NCBI GenBank assembly: GCA_028274925.1
Contig: JAQCNR010000081.1
Coordinates: 1-8,328 of the forward strand
DNA: 8,328 bases
Direction of reading: 5' to 3'
Source: Halovenus sp.
GTDB lineage: Archaea; Halobacteriota; Halobacteria; Halobacteriales; Haloarculaceae
The position numbers and the translations under genes were made by a program. This document shows, piece by piece, positions 6,423 through 8,328 of this stretch (its first letter is position 1; every line of letters begins with the position of its first letter). Under the pieces are notes generated by a model. The model saw nothing but the letters and a program-made list of their open reading frames with translations. It had not been told where the DNA came from and did not search any database.

Positions 6423-8135
6423 ATGAACGAACGAATCTCTCGGCGAACACTCCTCAGTTCGGTGGGTGTTGCTGGGCTGAGTATGCTTGGAGTTACCAGC
6501 GGACAACTGTTCCAGCAGAGCGAGATCTCTGCAGACCAGTGGCCACAGTACGGTCGCGACGGCGGAAATACAGGAGCGAACCTCGACGCGTCGGGGCCAA
6601 GTCCGGACAACGGGGGCGATATCGTTGAACTGTGGGCAGTGTCTCCGACCACGGCCATCCGAGGCCAGCCAGCAATCACTGAGTCGAATGCCGTCGTGAC
6701 CACTACCGAAAGAGTGCTCGGAGTGAATCTCGGCGACGGGACTGTTGATTGGGAATACGACGACGGACAGCAATTTATCGGTTCACCAGCAACTGTGGCG
6801 ACCGATTTCATTAGCAACGAGGTCTACGTCGGAACCGATACCGGAGACGTCATTGGACTCTCGACAGCGACGGGTGAGCAGATTTGGCAACACGGCACTG
6901 CAAATGACCAACTCGTCGGAGTCTCACCACTGACAGCACGGGGTGCCGTGCTCTACGTGGCCGGGTCAGCGGGGCTCAGCGCGGTGAGTACGTCAGACCA
7001 GACCCAGTTGTGGACCGATTCGGTCAACGCCGCGACGACGCCAGCCGCTGGAGCCAACTCGGTGTGGACTGGAAACAGACTCGGGATGGCAGGGCGCAGT
7101 CCGGCCTGGGCCGCCCACGTGCTGGAGACGTTTCCGATTTCGCAGTCGCCAGCAGGTGACGAGTACGTAACACTGGACGCCCGCGGTCGATGGGGTGAGC
7201 AAAAAACGCCGACTGTTGAGGACGGCGCGGTCTATCTGCCCAGCAGGGGCGTAACCAGCATCGAAACAGCAACCGGACAGGCAAAGTGGATATTTGACGC
7301 GGAGATTGCGGTCCCCGCGTCACCGGCTGTTGGAACTGACCGGGTGTATTTCGCCAGTGGGACAGCACTGGCAGAACGCACCCCAGAGCAGGAGTCAAAC
7401 GCGGGAACAGTATACGCGCTGTCGGTCGACCCAATCGAAACAGAGCGGACACAACTGCAAGAAGAACTGGCCAGCGCTCGGTCGGAGTTGGCAGAGTTGC
7501 GAGCCGCGGCCGAGGCGGGCGAAGACGTCGACAGAGACGAGGTCTCTGAACTCCGCGACGAGATTGAAACGCTCGAACGCCAGCGACAGGAACTCATTCG
7601 ACTCGATTCGTCGGCCACAGAGTGGACCGCCGATGTCGATGGCCCCGTGAACACTGCGCTGGCGGTGACCAGCGACACGGTGTACGTCAGCACTGACAGC
7701 GGTACCGTCTACGCCCTCGACGCGTCCGACGGCACCGAACGCTGGCAGTACAACCTCTTCGAGGAGACCAAAAGCAGGATGGTGGGCGGCCCGGTTGTCG
7801 CCGGCGACCGGTTGTACGTCGCCAGCCGAGAAACTGGCCTCGTTGCCCTTGGCGCGAGTTCGGGGACAGGGACAGACGGGAGCGACGGGAGCGACGACGG
7901 CGAGACAGACCCAAGTCAAGACAACTCAGCTGACAGCCAGTCGAGCGACGACGGAGACAGTGGCACGTCCGAGCCAACCGAGAGCACGTCAGGCGACGAT
8001 GGAGACAGCGAGAGCAGCGACGGCTCCGGTCCCGGATTCGGGCTCCCGACCGGACTCGCCGCACTCGGCGGCGCTGGCTATCTCCTCAACCGGCGGTCAG
8101 GAGACCTCAGTGAGGATGTGGAGAAAGGAGAGTAG
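6423..8135 (+). CDS. Tat-exported PQQ-like (BamB-type) beta-propeller with inserted coiled coil and PGF-CTERM tail
   Basis: This 570-residue protein starts at the ATG three bases after the upstream TAA and has no Shine-Dalgarno, so translational coupling in one operon is likely. Residues 5-22 are a twin-arginine signal (SRRTLL plus a hydrophobic core), indicating export in folded form. W40-PQYGRDGGNTG is the entry motif of haloarchaeal PQQ-like propellers. Blade-end Trp motifs are at W71, W110, W155, W197, W289, W401 and W441, suggesting seven or eight blades. Residues 336-394 form a charged coiled coil. Residues 479-536 are a Ser/Thr/Asp/Gly-rich linker typical of glycosylated surface proteins. 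PGFG at 537-540, a hydrophobic stretch and R557-R558 form a PGF-CTERM-like signal. There is no lipobox Cys, so anchoring would be by archaeosortase (ArtA) lipid attachment or by the C-terminal helix. PQQ-like folds are often non-catalytic scaffolds; no enzyme site is evident. A partner role to the giant protein is inferred from gene order. Confidence 0.85.
   Translation: MNERISRRTLLSSVGVAGLSMLGVTSGQLFQQSEISADQWPQYGRDGGNTGANLDASGPSPDNGGDIVELWAVSPTTAIRGQPAITESNAVVTTTERVLGVNLGDGTVDWEYDDGQQFIGSPATVATDFISNEVYVGTDTGDVIGLSTATGEQIWQHGTANDQLVGVSPLTARGAVLYVAGSAGLSAVSTSDQTQLWTDSVNAATTPAAGANSVWTGNRLGMAGRSPAWAAHVLETFPISQSPAGDEYVTLDARGRWGEQKTPTVEDGAVYLPSRGVTSIETATGQAKWIFDAEIAVPASPAVGTDRVYFASGTALAERTPEQESNAGTVYALSVDPIETERTQLQEELASARSELAELRAAAEAGEDVDRDEVSELRDEIETLERQRQELIRLDSSATEWTADVDGPVNTALAVTSDTVYVSTDSGTVYALDASDGTERWQYNLFEETKSRMVGGPVVAGDRLYVASRETGLVALGASSGTGTDGSDGSDDGETDPSQDNSADSQSSDDGDSGTSEPTESTSGDDGDSESSDGSGPGFGLPTGLAALGGAGYLLNRRSGDLSEDVEKGE
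7428..7604 (+). other. Coiled coil inserted within a propeller blade
   Basis: Residues 336-394 show two helical segments, about 340-363 and 370-393, rich in Glu, Arg, Leu and Ala with heptad-like spacing (LQEELASARSELAELR and VSELRDEIETLERQRQEL). AGEDVD lies between them as a turn. The propeller motif GTVYALSVD comes directly before and ATEWTADVDG directly after. In the neighbouring blade the equivalent pieces are contiguous (GTVYALDASDGTERWQY). The pair therefore looks like a helical hairpin inserted in the loop between the last two strands of one blade. Confidence 0.75.
8031..8096 (+). other. PGF-CTERM-like archaeosortase sorting signal
   Basis: P537-G538-F539-G540 is followed by the hydrophobic stretch LPTGLAALGGAGYLL and by R557-R558, after a low-complexity acidic linker. 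This matches the known order of haloarchaeal ArtA substrates. The tail continues for 12 residues after the double Arg, a little longer than is usual, so a simple C-terminal transmembrane anchor is the alternative. Confidence 0.7.
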
Positions 8136-8328
8136 GAGGACAACAGCGACGATCAGCACCGAGAACAGCCCTGTCGCAACCGTTCCCATGGGGTTGGCGT
8201 CGACGCGGCTAAGCAGTGACCCACTGGTTGCGAGCGCGCTCGTGAGCAGCACAAAGTGAATGAAAAGCCACGGCCCAATCGAGCGGACCGTCTCCAGTAC
8301 TGACGTCTGCGAGTCCGTCCGTCGAGTC
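8097..8328 (-). CDS. Small membrane protein, C-terminal part (5' end outside window), convergent and overlapping
   Basis: Reading the minus strand from 8327 downward gives an open frame of 76 residues ending at TGA (8099-8097). It has two hydrophobic segments: WLFIHFVLLTSALA (about local residues 20-33) and TGLFSVLIVAVVLLLSFLHIL (about 52-72). They are separated by a polar loop, GSLLSRVDANPMG. Third codon positions are mostly G or C, as in the other genes, which supports real coding. The other two minus-strand frames contain stops, and their translations look unnatural. The gene begins beyond the window edge. It converges on the propeller gene and its last 39 bp overlap that gene's 3' end. 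I do not recognise the family; it looks like an integral membrane protein with at least two helices. Any function is unknown. Confidence 0.6.
   Translation of the reverse strand, partial: TRRTDSQTSVLETVRSIGPWLFIHFVLLTSALATSGSLLSRVDANPMGTVATGLFSVLIVAVVLLLSFLHILTEVS

Noticed and set aside
7795..8259. Plus-strand open frame running past the end of the propeller gene
   Set aside because: Its translation is a low-complexity Thr/Ala/Arg frame-shifted reading of the Ser/Asp-rich linker. The sense frame has the PGF-CTERM signal, and the region beyond 8135 codes better on the minus strand.

Overview
The window looks like chromosomal or large-replicon DNA from a halophilic archaeon (class Halobacteria). 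It is GC-rich, the proteins are very rich in Asp/Glu with few Lys and almost no Cys, and translation starts lack clear Shine-Dalgarno sequences. The export signals are typical haloarchaeal ones: a type IV pilin-like N-terminus, a twin-arginine signal and a PGF-CTERM tail.

Layout: (a) 1-642 (+) is the 3' part of a gene for a secreted, pilin-like protein of the kind I know as DUF7289. (b) 643-833 is a relatively AT-rich intergenic region with a TATA element at 797-810, placed so that the next gene has little or no leader. (c) 834-6419 (+) is a 1861-residue surface protein. It has a pilin-like N-terminal membrane segment, a region related to gene (a), five CARDB-like beta-sandwich repeats, one von Willebrand factor A (vWA) domain with a complete MIDAS metal site and a roughly 165-residue insertion, then five more CARDB-like repeats. 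(d) 6423-8135 (+), only 3 nt downstream, is a 570-residue Tat-exported PQQ-like beta-propeller with a coiled coil inside one blade and an archaeosortase-type C-terminal tail. (e) 8097-8328 (-) is the 3' end of a convergent gene for a small membrane protein, which overlaps the end of (d) by 39 bp.

Reading: (c) and (d) are probably one transcript encoding two cell-surface proteins that reach the outside by different routes, Sec/prepilin-peptidase and Tat/archaeosortase. An adhesion or surface-scaffold module is the simplest interpretation: a long CARDB stalk, a metal-dependent vWA head and a membrane-anchored propeller as possible partner. Family assignments come from motifs and memory of haloarchaeal genomes; no database search was possible. 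I saw no RNA genes, transposons, CRISPR arrays or convincing terminators.
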